NCBI GenBank assembly: GCA_031761405.1
Contig: JASEVX010000013.1
Span: forward strand, 40,624,601-40,688,600
DNA length: 64,000 nucleotides
Source: Serripes groenlandicus
Lineage: Eukaryota; Mollusca; Bivalvia; Cardiida; Cardiidae
Direction of reading: 5' to 3'
Position 1 is the first letter of the stretch; each line of letters begins with the position of its first letter. The notes beneath the pieces are model-generated. The model saw only the letters and a program-made list of their open reading frames with translations, was not told the origin of the DNA and made no database searches. Shown here in pieces: positions 1 to 10,754 of the stretch. A program made the position numbers and the translations under genes.

Positions 1-375
1 GAATAAATTTTACCCAGACTATTGCGATCGAAACGTTTTTAACGGGTGTTTGTTCGTTATGGGCAAACCCTCTGTTTTGTCACAATCAATCTAAGAGTCG
101 TCTGCATTAAAACAGTAAACTCATCTGACAATACTATGATGTTATCCGTGCCGATCCCATGTACATGGCAGGGTTTAAATACTTTTGTAGAATTTTATTT
201 TATGTTATTTTGTAATGTAATTTTGTGTGTAATAGCACTTAAACATGTGTTAAATAAACGTCGGAGACATTAGTAGAAACGTAGAAAATATTTTTCTGAG
301 AAATAAGTGAAATCTACGATTTAGTGGGACAGCCCTCGTACATTGTACGCCACAACTGCTATTTAAGAATGTACC
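1..375. other. Unassigned AT-rich sequence
   Basis: No convincing exon, repeat or promoter is visible. A short open frame on + lacks splice context and similarity to anything I know. Confidence 0.3.
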
Positions 376-541
376 TGATAGCCTAGTGGTTAAGGCGTCC
401 GCTTCGGGTGCGGGTGGTCCATGATTCGAATCCCAGAGGCGATATTAACTTAAAGAGCGCTCTGATATGGCCGGTTGGTTAGCCTGGACAATTGTTTAAA
501 ACTTCGTTAAACCCAATCAATAGAGCAATCAATCAATCAAC
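376..541 (+). repeat. tRNA-derived SINE
   Basis: The 5' part resembles a tRNA gene: a polymerase III A box (TAGCCTAGTGG) is followed by a B box (ATTCGAATCC, one mismatch). A non-tRNA body follows and the copy ends in an AATC-type simple repeat. No acceptor-stem partner is seen, so it is a SINE and not a tRNA gene. Confidence 0.7.
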
Positions 542-779
542 TATACTCACGCTTTCTCACAAAGTGCATATCCCACCCTCTCGTTACATTTTCCGTCATG
601 CCATCCGAAATTATACAGACCGTTCAGGGCGAGGCAGTCTTCGTGATTGTCCGGGTGTTTGTTTGGTTGGTCATTTCTGTTTAAATACAAAATAAACAAA
701 CGACGGTTTAAGAGTAAACTAATAAACAACAATCACTCTAGATAGTCTGGTGCCAGGTACAATGTAGTAACTTAGTACA

Positions 780-1150
780 TCTGATATGAACCTACAATGG
801 CGACCTGCAGTGTAGTTTAGTACCCGGCATACTATAGTACATTTCGCGCCTGGCAAGCGCTAACTATGACGACAGTGCAGTCTGGTATCCGGCATGCCGT
901 AGATTAATGTGTACGTTTGGCATGAGCCTACAATGGCGACGTGCAGTGTAGTTAAGTACCCGGCATACTATAGTAAATTTCACGTCTGGCAAGTTTTAAT
1001 TATGACGACAGTGTAGTCTGGTATCCGTCTGACATGCGCCTACAATGGCGACTTACAGTGAAGTCTGGTACCGGGTGTACTGTAGTTAATAAGTGCGTAT
1101 TGCATGTATTGCAGTGTTGTCTGGTACCCGGTATACAATGGTAACATTAT
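780..1150. repeat. Imperfect tandem repeat, about 110-137 bp unit
   Basis: The phrase CCTACAATGGCGAC recurs near 791, 928 and 1039, with CAGTCTGGTATCCGG-type segments between. About three diverged units; no coding potential. Confidence 0.6.
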
Positions 1151-1435
1151 GTACACTACTTACATAAGCGTGTAAGAAGCTTCTTGTCTACTTGTGTAGA
1201 TCCTGAAAGACCGAACAGCTATACAAGTCGATCAAAAATACAAATTGGTACCTTTTCCCAAGAACTGGATCATATGTAATATTTTCAATATAGAATATAG
1301 ATGGTGGGTAGATGCCACCAGTAGAGCACATCTGCTTGATCTAACCAGGCTCTATATTGTCAGCTGCTCAACTAACAATGTTTATCTTCATATTCCTAGA
1401 ATTGGTTATGGATACTTCCAGATGCAAAGTCCATT

Positions 1436-2255
1436 TTTAGCTCGACTATTTGAAGAATTTGAGAGCTATTACAGTCACTTGTGCGTCGGCCTCGGCGTTG
1501 CAACATTGGTTAACATTTTGCATGCGAGACCTTTTCTCACAAACCACATATGCTATTGATGTTAAACTTCACACACTTATTGGAAATCATCAAATGACCT
1601 CGCATGTCAAGTCCCAAAACTTTACATCAGATTTTGACATAATTATGCCCCTTTTTGGACTTAGAAATGTTGGTTAAAGTTGTTCATGCAACTTCACATC
1701 CTTATTGGACATCATCAAATGACCTTGGAGGACAAGTTCCAAAACTCTATAGCAGATTTTGACACAATTATGCTCCATTTTGGATGTAGACATTTTGGTT
1801 AAGGTTGTGCATGCGAGGTTTTGTCCCACAAACCACAGATACTATGCTTTGAAACTTCACATACTTATTGGTCATCATCAAATAACCTTGCAGGACAAGT
1901 CCCGAAACTCTATAATTATCAGATTTTGACAAAGTTTTTGGATTATGGACATATCTCAGTAACCACTAATGATATTGACTTGAAACTTCGTTCATGTCTA
2001 CAGGGGTGTCAGACAGTCAAGTGTAGATAGCTATTGTATGAATTCAGTACAAATTATGGCCCTTGTTTGACTTTGTCAATTTGGTTTAAGTTTGGCATGC
2101 AAGGTACTATCATGCACATATCTCATTAACCATTGTTTACTATAGAATCAAATGGCAAATAGTTGAGCATGCTGTCTTATGGACAGCACTTGTTCAAATT
2201 CTTTATCAAAAGGATTAATGCTGTGCAGAAAACCTAAGATAGTTTCCTTATTTTT
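1436..2255 (+). repeat. Interspersed repeat with tandem core, GCTCGACT type
   Basis: It starts at a small hairpin (AGCTCGACT facing GAGAGCT). It then runs through three or more diverged core units marked by CTTATTGG near 1576, 1701 and 1864. The segment at 39340-39905 carries the matching end in opposite orientation, so this is a dispersed element and not a local satellite. Confidence 0.55.
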
Positions 2256-3292
2256 AGCTCACCTAAGCACGAAGTGCAAGGTGAGCTTTTGTGATCACTC
2301 ACCGTCCGGCGTCCGTCGTCGTCGTCGTCGTCGTCGTCAGCGTCTGTTAACAATTTCCTACAAATGACTTCTCCTACTAAACAAATGGACAGATTTCAAA
2401 ATAACTTCACAGGAATGGTCCTTAGGTAGTCCTCTTTCAAAGTTGTTCAAAGAAATTAATTCCAAGTAGAACTTTGGTTGCTGCGGCATCAGAAAAGGGG
2501 AAAATTGCCAAATCTTAAAAAATCTTTTTGTCCAAAAGTACTGGCCCGATTTGAAAATTATTTTGCACAAATGTTCCTTGGGGTACCCTCTACCAAGATT
2601 GTTCAAATATTTCCGATCCGTTAAAAAACATGGCCGCCAGGGGGCGGAGCTTATTTTTCTTATATGTGCATTGTTAAAAGTTTAAAAATCTTCTTGTCCA
2701 AAAGTACTGGCCCGATTTGAAAATTATTTTTCACAAATGTTCCTTGGGACACTCTTTACCAAGATTGTTCAAATATTTTCAATCCGTTGAAAAACATGGC
2801 CGCCAGGGGGCGGAGCCTGTTTTCCTTATATGTGCATTGTTTAAACTTTGAAAAATCTTCTTGTCCAAAAGTACTGGGCCGATTTGAAAATAATTTTGCA
2901 CAAATGTTCCATGGTGCACCCTTTACCAAGATTGTTCAAATATTTTTGATCCGTTGAAAAACATGGCTGCCAGGAGGCGGAGCTTGTTTTCCTTATATGT
3001 GCATTGTTAAAACTTTAAAAATATTCTTGTCCAAAAGTACTGGCCTGATTTAAAAATTATTTTGCACAAATGTTCCTTGGGGCACCCTTTACGAAGATTG
3101 TTCAAATATTTTTGATCCGTTGAAAAACATGGCCGCCAGGGGGCGGAGCTTGTTTTCCTTATATGTGCATTGTTAAAACTTTAAAAATCTTCTTGTCCAA
3201 AAGTATTGGCCTAAAAAGTGTAAAAACTTTGAAAACTATTGAAGTTCTATTAAATCAGGTGAGCGATATAGGGCCATCATGGCCCTCTTGTT
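2253..3292 (-). mobile_element. Hairpin-capped element with 166-bp core tandem repeats
   Basis: One end is the hairpin AGCTCACCT/AGGTGAGCT, followed by a GTC trinucleotide run (about 2308-2340). The other end is the palindrome GGGCCATCATGGCCC. Between them are about five core units of 166-167 bp, marked by GTCCAAAAGTACTGG at 2530, 2696, 2863, 3029 and 3195 (last copy diverged), each containing GCCGCCAGGGGGCGG. The plan (hairpin end ending CTAA, tandem core, no coding frame) resembles non-autonomous Helitron/Helentron-type elements known from bivalves; that class is inferred. Confidence 0.65.
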
Positions 3293-3296
3293 GTAT

Positions 3297-3352
3297 AGAT
3301 GTTTTCAAAGTTGTCTGCTGCAGAATTGTAGTAAGTGGGAAAGGCTTATACA
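3297..3352 (+). mobile_element. Family A MITE, right-end fragment
   Basis: Only the CGTCTGCTGCAG-type subterminal block and a degenerate GTGGGAAAGG terminus remain. Confidence 0.5.
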
Positions 3353-3412
3353 TATTGTTCAGAAACATGGATTCCCTGGACAATTTTCATTTACACTTCT
3401 CATAAATACTAT

Positions 3413-3636
3413 ACCCTTGCCCTCATACGACAATTCTGCAGCAGACGGCTCTGAACATATTTTGTCAAAAAATAGAAAATCTCTATAATTGAAGCGATAA
3501 CCTATGACTAAAAGTGGAAAACATTGTGGCAAAAGAAATTGCTTGTTTTGAGCAATTTCTTCTTTTGTCACTATGTTTTCAAAAAGCCGTCTGCTGCAGA
3601 GGCGTCAGAAAGTGTCTATATGAGGGAAAGGGTTAA
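3413..3636 (-). mobile_element. Family A MITE
   Basis: Near-complete copy of the CCCTCATA subtype. The left TIR has a base change (CCCTTGCCC); the right end GGGAAAGGG is followed by TTAA. Confidence 0.8.
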
Positions 3637-3686
3637 TGCTTTGTTGATTTATTCTTTTAGCCCAATGTGCAAACTAATTTTTTTTT

Positions 3687-3896
3687 TTAACCCTTTCCAA
3701 ACTGCCAGCACCTTTTGAAATGCTTGCAGCAGACGACAGATAAAAGGACAAATATTCAGAATTAGCAATTTCTCCTTAACCCACATTGAGTCCTACTATA
3801 ACGTTAAATTATACCTTTATTCACAGACATTCACAGACAGTTCTCATTTATTTCCTTAGAGGCTGTTAAGATTCTTTTTATGTGGGAAAGAGTTTA
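3687..3896 (+). mobile_element. Family A MITE, diverged
   Basis: TTAACCCTTTCC on the left and GTGGGAAAGAG plus TTTAA on the right, with a weakened central hairpin. An old copy. Confidence 0.65.
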
Positions 3897-3908
3897 AAAT
3901 AATTCTAC

Positions 3909-4093
3909 TTAACTCCTTCCCTCATACAACACATCTGCAGCAGACGACTTTGTAAACATCTGAACACAAATAATCTTGATAAAAGTTGAAAACATGTTTC
4001 AAAAGGGGTAATTCTTCATTATGAGCAATTTCTCCACTAGCCACAATGTTTTAAAAAGTCGTCGGAAAGCGTCTGTATGTGGGAAAGGGTTAA
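3909..4093 (-). mobile_element. Family A MITE
   Basis: TTAA-bounded. The left terminus is CTCCTTCCC and the right terminus intact. Part of the right subterminal CTGCAG block is deleted. Confidence 0.7.
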
Positions 4094-4240
4094 ACTTTCT
4101 TGGAAGTAAGGGACTCTGTATGGGGATGCAATACTACATTTACTTGTTTGTTAATTATACCTTGAACACATAAATAAATGTTAAATATAAATTCGATTCA
4201 TTTTTACAATGTTTTTTGTTCCAACCCAATAGAGCAGAGC

Positions 4241-4470
4241 CCCAGTAGCTCAGTCGGTAGTGACGTGGTCTGTCAATCCAGGAGTTGTGTGAATTCTAAG
4301 TAAATTCGAATTCCAGCTCTGCCAACATTCTTTCCAATGTTTGACAAAAGTCACTCTGACAAGCATCATTCATTTTTCACCAATGGGCTAACAGTTTATG
4401 TGGAAAAGCAGCCAGTTGCTTGGAAAGTATGTTGTGTGGATTACTGGTGTTAGGAAACACGAGTACGTGA
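4241..4470 (+). repeat. tRNA-derived SINE, second family
   Basis: An A box-like TAGCTCAGTCGG and a degenerate B box (ATTCGAATTCC) are followed by a body with GACAAAAGTCAC and CAATGGGCTAACAG. The same body occurs in reverse at 42300-42470. Confidence 0.6.
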
Positions 4471-4513
4471 ACTGGCTGACGTGTAATAACTCAAAAATTG
4501 TTGAAAACCGTGT

Positions 4514-4743
4514 TTAACCCTTTCCCTCATATCGACGCTTTCTGACGCCTCTCCAGCAGACGGCTTTTTGAAAACATAGTGACAAAAGAAGAAATTGTAC
4601 AAAACGTGCAATTTCTCCTTTTGTCACAATGTTTTCCACTTTTAGTCCTAGGTTATCCATTCAATTATAGAGATTTTCTATTTGTTGACAAAATATGTTG
4701 AAAGTCGTCTGCTGCAGAATTGTCGTATGAGGGAAAGGGTTAA
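4514..4743 (+). mobile_element. Family A MITE
   Basis: Complete CCCTCAT-type copy with TTAA at both ends. The hairpin stem GAAATTG/CAATTTC is intact. Confidence 0.85.
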
Positions 4744-4960
4744 GCCCTAATCAATCAATAAATCGATTCAATTTGCAAATATGTATTTACTACAAGGATA
4801 CATAGAAACATTTATACCTCCCACAAGATGATATCACTAACCCAGGTGATATGATTTGAGATCCCGACTTGAAAGCACCATCAACACAGCTTCTGTTATC
4901 AAAGAGTGTGCATGTTTAAAGAATAATGGTCCTGTATTGCTCACCTGCCTCACCCGAATA

Positions 4961-5180
4961 TTAACCCTTTCCCACATAGATCAAATCTGCAGCAGACAAC
5001 ATTGGAAGTATTTCAACAAAAATATGGAAAATCTCTATAAATGAAAATAAGATTATAAGATTATTGTATACAGTTAAAAATGTTGTAGCATAAGGAGAAA
5101 TTACTCCTTTTGCCACAATGTTTTCAAAAGTTCTGTGCTGCAGAGACGTCAGAAAGCGTCTGTATTTGAAAAAGGGTTAA
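4961..5180 (-). mobile_element. Family A MITE
   Basis: CCCACATA-type copy with TTAA at both ends. The right TIR is eroded (TTTGAAAAAGGG). Confidence 0.75.
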
Positions 5181-5509
5181 ACAGAAGCCAAGTGCTGGAA
5201 GCTCTCAGGTGCAGCGAAGCAGAAAAGTTTGAGACAATTTAGGGACAGAACTACTAAGTAACATTTGTGTGAAATTGTGTCAGTGGTTACAGAGGCGATA
5301 TCAATTTCAAATGTTTCTGTCTTGGGGTCTGATCGCCATATTGTGCAGAACACCAGAAAGCTTAGAACAATTTCAGTAGAGGCCTGTACATTAGGAACAT
5401 TAGTGTGAAATTAGGTCATAGGTTCAATAAGGAGATTTCCTTTAAAGATTGTTCTATTTTTGCTCTGGCGACCCTTGTGTGTAACGAGGCAGCGAGTTAC
5501 TCTGGGAAC

Positions 5510-5640
5510 ATTGATTGATTGATTGGGGTTTAACGCCGTTTTTAACAATTTCTCAGTTATATCACGGCGGCAAGTTCACCAAGAAAGTTGGCCAAGCCGG
5601 GATTCAAACTCACAACCCCTGGATTGACAGCCCGCCACTC
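5510..5640 (-). repeat. tRNA-derived SINE, reverse orientation
   Basis: Read on the minus strand, a B box-like GTTTGAATCCC lies near 5605. The core then reads into a (AATC)n tail at about 5510. Its head matches the SINE at 4241. Confidence 0.6.
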
Positions 5641-6152
5641 TGGGAACGATTGTGTGAACATTTTTGAAAGTGGGTTTGTTAGTTAATTAGGAGGAAACTT
5701 TGATAAAAGATTTTTCTATTTTTAGCTCAAATGGCCATCTTGTGAAATGAAGTGTAAACATTGGCACAACTTTAGGCTAATCAAGGAACATTAATCGTGT
5801 GTGAAATTATTTTGAAATTGGGTTTCTTGTCTAGAGATGTTTCAGATATTTCTATGTTTATTTCTAGTGGCCATCTTGGGCAGAGGAGGACAATTGTTTG
5901 AACAATGAAGCATAAACATTTGAACCAGTTTAGCAGAGAGCCAATTATGGAACAAACTAAATTTGTGTGAAATTATTTTGAATTTTGGTTTGTGGTTAAG
6001 GAGGAGACATTTAATGATTTTTCTATTTTTAGCTCTGGTGGCCATCTTGTGCAGAGGAGGGCAATTCTTGAATTTTTTTGATAGAGGGCTACTTAAGTAA
6101 CATTTTGAATACAATATTGAAATTATGTAAGTGTTTTAAGAGGAGGTGTCCT

Positions 6153-6297
6153 TTAACCCTTTCCCTGATATGACAATTCTGCAGCAGATGACTGAACATA
6201 TTTTGTTAAGAAATCTCTATAATTGAAATGATAACCTATGACTAAAAGTGGAAAACATTGTGGCAAAAGGAGAACTATGTTTTCAAAAGGCTGTCTC
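6153..6297 (-). mobile_element. Family A MITE, truncated
   Basis: The left TIR with TTAA is present. The copy stops within the hairpin and lacks the right terminus. Confidence 0.7.
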
Positions 6298-6528
6298 TTA
6301 AGTTCACCTCTGGCTGCCATATTTTGCAATCTAGCAGAAACATTTGAACAACTTTGGTAGAGTGCTGCTCAAGGAACACTAATATTAGATCATTTTGAAG
6401 TTGGATCTGTGGTTGAGGAGATCTCACACCCGGAAATAAATGTGGGCAATGATATTATCCAATGGGAGATATCTGAATCCAGTAAATGAGACTTTCATCA
6501 TTCTGATTGAAAATACTCTTATTTCCAG

Positions 6529-6672
6529 GTTAACGAGATTGTTCAAAAGATCACGGGCATGTTGCCTGCCAATAAGTCACTGAATGAAAGGTGGACAGCT
6601 AGATGTTCAAAAAAAGGGGATCCCAATGCATCAACTGCCATGGTCGGAAAAACAATCAAGACGGTCACATAA
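6529..6672 (+). CDS. Terminal coding exon of an unidentified gene
   Basis: A strong 3' splice site (CTCTTATTTCCAG) precedes an open frame of 47 codons ending in TAA. It is open only in the phase-0 frame; the other two frames hit early stops. The encoded C-terminus begins VNEIVQKITGMLP, contains ERWTARCSKKGD and ends VGKTIKTVT. A canonical AATAAA follows 13 bases after the stop. I do not recognise the protein. Upstream exons were not found and may lie left of the window. The gene runs convergent to the FAM234-like gene. Codon use and the splice and polyA context make this the best-supported non-transposon exon in the first 16 kb. Confidence 0.6.
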   Translation, partial: VNEIVQKITGMLPANKSLNERWTARCSKKGDPNASTAMVGKTIKTVT

Positions 6673-6685
6673 TATTATAAGAATG

Positions 6686-6691
6686 AATAAA
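6686..6691 (+). terminator. Polyadenylation signal AATAAA
   Basis: Canonical hexamer just downstream of the TAA of the exon at 6529-6672, consistent with a very short 3' UTR. Confidence 0.5.
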
Positions 6692-6934
6692 ACAGAACAA
6701 ACACTTAAGTATAGAAAACTATAAAACATGCTTTAATTCACAATCTTAATTTTTTTTTTAAAACCATTGAATAAATGTGTGTATCAAAATAAACCACAAT
6801 ATCAGAGATAACATCCTGGTCCTCTATAGTTCAAACAATACATTTGGGCTGTGCTCCAGGAAAACCAACTTTAGTGTATATTAATTATGACATGTGAAGA
6901 TATGGAACTGAGTGTGTTTCCATGCTTTAAGATT

Positions 6935-7121
6935 TTACCCTTTCCCTCACACCAATGCTTTCCACCTCTGCAGCAGATGATCTTTGAAAACATTGTGGAA
7001 AAAGGAGAAATTGCTCATAATGAGCTTTTTCTCCAATTTACCACAATGTTTTCAACTTTATTCAATAACAAAATTATTATTATGGTCTGCAGCAGATTTC
7101 TCATATCTGGGAAAGAGTTAA
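6935..7121 (+). mobile_element. Family A MITE
   Basis: CCCTTTCCCTCAC left end; right end GGGAAAGAG then TTAA. That TTAA is also the left target site of the next copy. Confidence 0.75.
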
Positions 7122-7347
7122 CACTTTCCCTCATACGACAATTCTGCAGCAGACGACTTTGAACATGTTTTGTCAAAAAGTAGAAATTCTCCATAATTAA
7201 ATGGATAACCTATGACTAAAAGTGGAAAACATTGTGGCAAAAGGAGAAATTGCTCGTTCTGAGCAATTTCTTCTTTTGTCACTATGTTTTCAAAAAGCCG
7301 TCTGCTGCAGAGGCGTCAGAAAGCGTCTATATGAGGGAAAGGGTTAA
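7118..7347 (-). mobile_element. Family A MITE, abutting the previous copy
   Basis: Shares its left TTAA with the copy at 6935-7121 but has the opposite orientation. Full-length CCCTCATA subtype. Confidence 0.8.
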
Positions 7348-7539
7348 ATGTAAAACGTGTATAAGGAGTTTCTTGCAAGCAGCACAGATCCAGAATAGAT
7401 TTCAGATATCTGAAACAAGACCGGTTGAAAATGCACTATGATTGGTTTTCCAAGAGCATAATTTTTCATCGATCTAATTTATATTCTGAAAAACATATCA
7501 AGCAATACAATTGTTTATAAGATAAACCAAAAAAATGTT

Positions 7540-7783
7540 TTAACACTTTCCCACATTAAACAAATTTTCAGCAGATGACTTTGAAAACATATTTTACTTG
7601 TTCTAATTTTTCAAGTGTATTCTGCTTTGAAAATATCAAACCTTGCACTATAAATTGAAACTGTTTAATTGCTACAGAGTGGATTGAATCATTGTGGTAA
7701 AAGAAGGAATTCCACATTTTGGACAAGTTCTCCTTTTCCCAAAATGTTATTATCAAATGTTGTTTGCAACAGATGCCTCTTAA
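7540..7783 (-). mobile_element. Family A MITE, old
   Basis: Left end TTAACACTTTCCC. The central hairpin is mutated and the right TIR essentially lost. Confidence 0.55.
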
Positions 7784-7784
7784 T

Positions 7785-8010
7785 TTAGCCCTTTCCCGCC
7801 TGTAGACGCAGTTTGACGCATCTGAAGCAGACGAATTTTGAAAATATTATGACAAAAGGAGAAATTGCTCAAAACAAGCAATTTCTCCTTTTGACACAAT
7901 GTTTTCAACTCTATTCAATAAGTATGTCTTCATTTAGGGAGATTTTCGATATTATTGTTGAGAGGATTTCAAAGTCGTCTGCTGCAGATGTGTTGTATGT
8001 GGGAAAGGGA
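7785..8010 (+). mobile_element. Family A MITE
   Basis: Starts CCCTTTCCCGCC and ends ATGTGGGAAAGGG. The hairpin stem AAAGGAGAAATTGCT and its complement is perfect. Confidence 0.8.
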
Positions 8011-8148
8011 ATATTGATATCAGGTACAGGATTAACATTCAATAAGAACAGTCAAACAGCTATATACAGGTAACATAGGGAATATTGATATCAGGTACAG
8101 GATTAACATTCAATAAGAACAGTCAAACAGCTATATACAGGTAACATA
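8007..8148. repeat. Perfect 71-bp tandem duplication
   Basis: Two apparently identical 71-bp units (8007-8077 and 8078-8148) lie between two family A copies. The identity implies a recent duplication, or an assembly artefact. Confidence 0.8.
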
Positions 8149-8380
8149 TTAACCCTTTCCCACATACAACAAATCTACAGAAGACCATTTTTAAAACATT
8201 GGCAAATACATGAAAATTCTCTTATCGTGACATTGCTCAAAACTAGCAATTCCTCCTTTTGCTACGAAGTTTTCAACTCGATTGAAATATTGTCCTTTCA
8301 TGTATAATAATTTTTCTGTTAATTGCCTGTATATTTTCAAAATCGTCTGCTGCAGATTTGTTGTATGTGAGAAAGGGTTT
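8149..8380. mobile_element. Family A MITE, symmetrical variant
   Basis: TTAACCCTTTCCC left and GAGAAAGGG right. Both outer arms resemble the hairpin-distal arm, with the hairpin near the middle. Confidence 0.7.
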
Positions 8381-8464
8381 ATAAAGTTGGAAACATTGTG
8401 GCATTCATTATATGTCATTTGGGGCAATTTCTCATATTGCCATAATGTTTTTGAAAGTCACTGA

Positions 8465-8862
8465 TATTGTAGGAAAATGCATCTGTATTTTGGAAATGGT
8501 CAAATAACTAAGATGTCAATATTCCGGAAGATGTAAAGCGTTATCATATGGCACAAGTGATATCACAATAATTAGGATTACATTATAAAATAAACATTCT
8601 CAGCATCTTACAGTCATAAAAAAATATTTTTACACTACATAATATAGTTACTCATTAAACAGTAAAACATGATATGGTATCCCTAGAGTTGTAGTTTTAA
8701 AAATATCTTTCAAAAATATTGGAGCTATATGCACTACGAAAACAAACCTTATGGCTTTTGAGACTCTGCAAGATTTAAACACTACACTTTAAATAATTAT
8801 ACTGAGGTTGTTTTTCTGGACCAGTGCTCAATGACAGATCTACTGATTTGAAAGTATAACTA
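8465..8862. other. Unassigned AT-rich sequence
   Basis: No exon, repeat or regulatory element that I can support. Confidence 0.3.
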
Positions 8863-9020
8863 TTAACACATTATCCCATAAAACAGCATTTTGACACATC
8901 TGTAGCAGATCACTTTTGATAACATTGTGGCAAAAGGTAAATTGGTCATAATAAGCAATTTCTCCTTTGACCTGAATGCTTCCAACTCTAACAAAAGATT
9001 ATAATTCCATTTAAAGAGAT
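8863..9020 (+). mobile_element. Family A MITE, degraded
   Basis: The left end and hairpin are recognisable (TTGTGGCAAAAGG). The right third is unrecognisable. Confidence 0.5.
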
Positions 9021-9413
9021 TTGTAAGGGTTGAAAGAAACTAACACTCCTTATGATTTATCATGCAAAAACATTCATTTGAAACTAAAGCCATAACCTGA
9101 TATGCCATTTATTATATTCTTCCAAATTTAAAATATCTCCGAAGACAAGAAAGCCAAGATGGCCCTATATCTCTCTCCATAGTAACTTTAATGTTAAAGA
9201 CAAAGATAATGTCATTAAGAATTAGCTAGATATGACAAAGATTAATACAAAAATGTAGATCCTTGTGTAAATAAATGTAAAAACCCTGTTTTGTTCATTA
9301 TTCAATAGCATGAAACTTCTGACCTTATTGACAAGAACTGTACAAACACATGTCACACATGTAAATGAATGTCAATGTCTAAAAATAGTCTGCTAATATC
9401 AACTAAAAACTAT

Positions 9414-9637
9414 TTAACCCTTTCCCACATATGACAAATTTGTAGCTGATAATTTTGAAAGTATCTGGGCCAAGATATAGAAAATCTCTGTAATTGAAAG
9501 TATTATTATTGAATTAAGTTGAATTAAGTTGAAAACAAAAGGCAAAAAAGGAAATTGTTCATTATGATCAATTTCTCATTTTGTCACAAGGTTTAATGCA
9601 TCAATAACTGTCATAACTGTCTGCAGGTGGGAAAGGG
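9414..9637 (-). mobile_element. Family A MITE, diverged
   Basis: TTAACCCTTTCCCACATA left and GGTGGGAAAGGG right, with a degenerate hairpin. Confidence 0.7.
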
Positions 9638-9889
9638 AAAATGGCCATTTTGAAGTACCAAATAACAGGTTACACAATTAAAATGTTACTGCTATGAGAA
9701 CTTGAGAAGATATTGTGTTGAACTTTGGAAAAGTTGCCCAAGCTTGTGGGGCAAAAATCTATAAAATTTATAAAATTGCTAAAACAAAACAATAATTTAC
9801 TATGGGATTACATTAAAGAGAATATAAAATTGTGTGTGTGTGCGTGATGCTTTATTTGCCCATCCCAAGAAAGCATTGCAATATATATA

Positions 9890-10008
9890 TGAGACATGTT
9901 TTCTTTCGCATCTGCAGAAGATGACTTATAGAAACACTGTGGCAAAGGAGAAATTACTCATAATAAGCAATTTATACTTTTGCCAAAATATTTTCATCTC
10001 TATTGTCA
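9890..10008 (+). mobile_element. Family A MITE, left-half fragment
   Basis: CATCTGCAGAAGATGAC and the hairpin remain; both termini are lost. Confidence 0.5.
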
Positions 10009-10136
10009 CAGGTTACATCTATACAAGGTGTAGATGTGGATCTGCACATCGTAAAAAAGTTTGTCAGAACTTTTTTAAAAACTACTGGGATTTTTTCCGT
10101 CAGTGATTATAAAACATCAAGCTAAAAATAATAAAT

Positions 10137-10330
10137 TTCGTCAAAATGCACCATCCAGCAAATCTGCAGATTTGATAATCTAGAAATAAAGATGAAATTA
10201 AGTCTCCTTTAATAAAAGTTAAATTATTAAATCTTTGAATAGAGTTGAAAACATTGGGACAAAAAGGAAAATTTCTCTGTTTGCCACAATATTTACAGAA
10301 GTTACCTGCTGCAGATGATATCAAAGTGCA
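10137..10330 (-). mobile_element. Family A MITE, degraded
   Basis: The hairpin-distal arm (CAAATCTGCAGA), AACATTGGGACAAAAAGG and CTGCTGCAGATG blocks are recognisable. The termini are lost at the junction with the next copy. Confidence 0.5.
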
Positions 10331-10553
10331 TCTTTTCCCATCTATAGACACATTTAACGCATCTGCAGCAGACGTCTTTTGAAAACATTTTGATAAAAGG
10401 AGAAATTGCTCAAAACAAGCAATTTCTCCTTTTGCAAAAATGTTTTCAACTCTTTTAGGTAATTATACCTTCATTTCCAGAGATTTTCCAAAATAATTCT
10501 AGATGTTTTCATAATCATCTGCTGCAGATATGTTGTATGTGGGAAAAGGTTAA
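10331..10553 (+). mobile_element. Family A MITE
   Basis: Starts in a shortened TIR (TTTTCCCATC) and ends GTGGGAAAAGG then TTAA, with an intact hairpin. Confidence 0.7.
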
Positions 10554-10754
10554 AAGACAGAGATATGCTGAGATGCATATAAGTTTGAATAACCTACCAT
10601 GATTAAGGATAGAATTTGCTTTTCATTTAATGAAAGACATATATTCAGACTTAACTCTACAAACAAGCTGTAAACAATTTAACAATAAAACTATTTACAA
10701 TTGAAGCTATTGGTATAATTGTTTCATGCTTGTGGCTATATAAACGCAAGAAAA

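Larger units (their letters stand above)
5181..6430 (-). repeat. Diverged core-repeat region interrupted by a SINE and a MITE
   Basis: Units containing GGCCATCTTGTGCAGAGG-like phrases recur near 5324, 5733, 5871, 6042 and 6310, roughly 140-170 bp apart where uninterrupted. No coding content. It resembles the core arrays of the hairpin-capped elements, but neither end is preserved. Confidence 0.5.

Noticed and set aside
376..450. tRNA gene
   Set aside because: A and B boxes are present but no closed acceptor or anticodon arms, and the sequence continues into a SINE body. The same applies to 44779, 4241 and 51570.
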